This document shows, one piece after another, positions 63,619-64,000 of a stretch of DNA of 64,000 nt. The stretch covers positions 45,893,812 to 45,957,811 of the forward strand of contig CM034239.1 of NCBI GenBank assembly GCA_019916065.1. The letters are read 5' to 3'. The notes below the pieces were generated by a model. It was not told where the DNA came from, did no database searches, and saw only the letters and a list, made by a program, of their open reading frames with translations. Every line of letters starts with the position of its first letter. The stretch's first letter is position 1. The DNA comes from Vitellaria paradoxa (lineage: Eukaryota > Streptophyta > Magnoliopsida > Ericales > Sapotaceae). A program made the translations under genes and the position numbers.

Positions 63619-64000
63619 TTTGCGATTCCAGCTACATTATCAATGCTACCTCAGCCCTTTTCCTTTCTTTTTTTTTTTTTTGGAGGGGGGGTGTTTCCCT
63701 TTAAGCTTGTAGGCACTGCCCAGAGAGATTGGCCGCAGCCCACGAAAATATGTGAGCTGAGTTTAGGCAAGAGATTGACCTAGGAGGGACAAACCCACCA
63801 CACACTGAGCTAAGGAAGCAATAGGCCCTGCTTAAACTGGCCCAATTTGCGATTCCAGCTACATTATCAATGCTACCTCAGCCCTTTTCCTTTCTTTTTT
63901 TTTTTTTGGAGGGGGGGTGTTTCCCTTTAAGCTTGTAGGCACTGCCCAGAGAGATTGGCCCCTTTTCCTTTCTTTTTTTTTTTTTTTGGAGGGGGGGTGT
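63619..64000. repeat. 227-bp tandem duplication with a nested third partial copy
   Basis: tttgcgattccagctacatt occurs at 63619 and 63846, followed in both by the same T run, ggagggggggtgt and agcttgtaggcactgcccag. A further partial copy starts at 63961 with a 78-bp offset, directly after gagattggcc, and runs to the window end. The near-identity and T/G homopolymers make a very recent duplication or an assembly artefact possible. Confidence 0.85.

Overview
The window is nuclear DNA from a flowering plant, most likely a woody core eudicot. The evidence is split genes with GT-AG introns and AT-rich spacers, plant-type plastid and secretory targeting sequences, and many plant retroelement remnants (Copia, L1-type and RTE-type LINEs, a tRNA-derived SINE, MITE-like foldbacks). 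There are no operons, and no tRNA, rRNA or CRISPR array was seen. The species cannot be named from the sequence alone.

Five host genes are supported. (1) The 3' part of an organellar CLPX (ClpX AAA+ unfoldase) gene, + strand, nine exons from 107 to 7726; its 5' part lies before the window. (2) A small two-exon gene for a plastid-targeted cupin (RmlC-like, Cupin_3 type), - strand, 9356-10959. (3) An intronless berberine-bridge-enzyme-like FAD oxidase with a signal peptide, + strand, 17434-19128. (4) A nine-exon gene for a ycf45/SpoIIIAA-like P-loop ATPase with an N-terminal transit-like region, - strand, 25129-34814. (5) The 3' part of the TPR subunit of RNA polymerase III factor TFIIIC (GTF3C3 / yeast Tfc4 homologue), - strand, sixteen exons from 63238 down to 38562; its 5' end lies beyond the window. 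In the four split genes the exons join in phase without internal stops, so they look functional. The genes belong to unrelated pathways and are not a cluster.

The rest is mobile or repeated DNA. 10960-17433 is AT-rich spacer with MITE-like foldbacks and a stop-ridden Copia element just upstream of the BBE-like gene. 19129-25128 is very AT-rich, with foldbacks, local tandem duplications and a broken subtilase fragment. The ATPase gene introns hold a SINE with a clear target-site duplication, a collapsed Copia element and an L1 remnant. 34815-38561 has two minisatellite-like arrays and an RTE LINE tail that is a sister of the copy inside CLPX intron 5. The TFIIIC introns hold an L1 3' end, an AT-rich foldback, a solo-LTR fragment and a tandem array of a small LTR retroelement (about 57.8-61.9 kb).

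That array is the most unusual structure found. Roughly 310-320 bp LTRs alternate with 0.6-0.84 kb internal segments (internal-LTR-internal-LTR-internal-LTR-internal-partial LTR). The internal segments carry a degenerate Gag-like reading frame in which the second cysteine of an apparent CCHC knuckle is alanine in every copy where that part is present. I found no evidence for a new multi-gene system.
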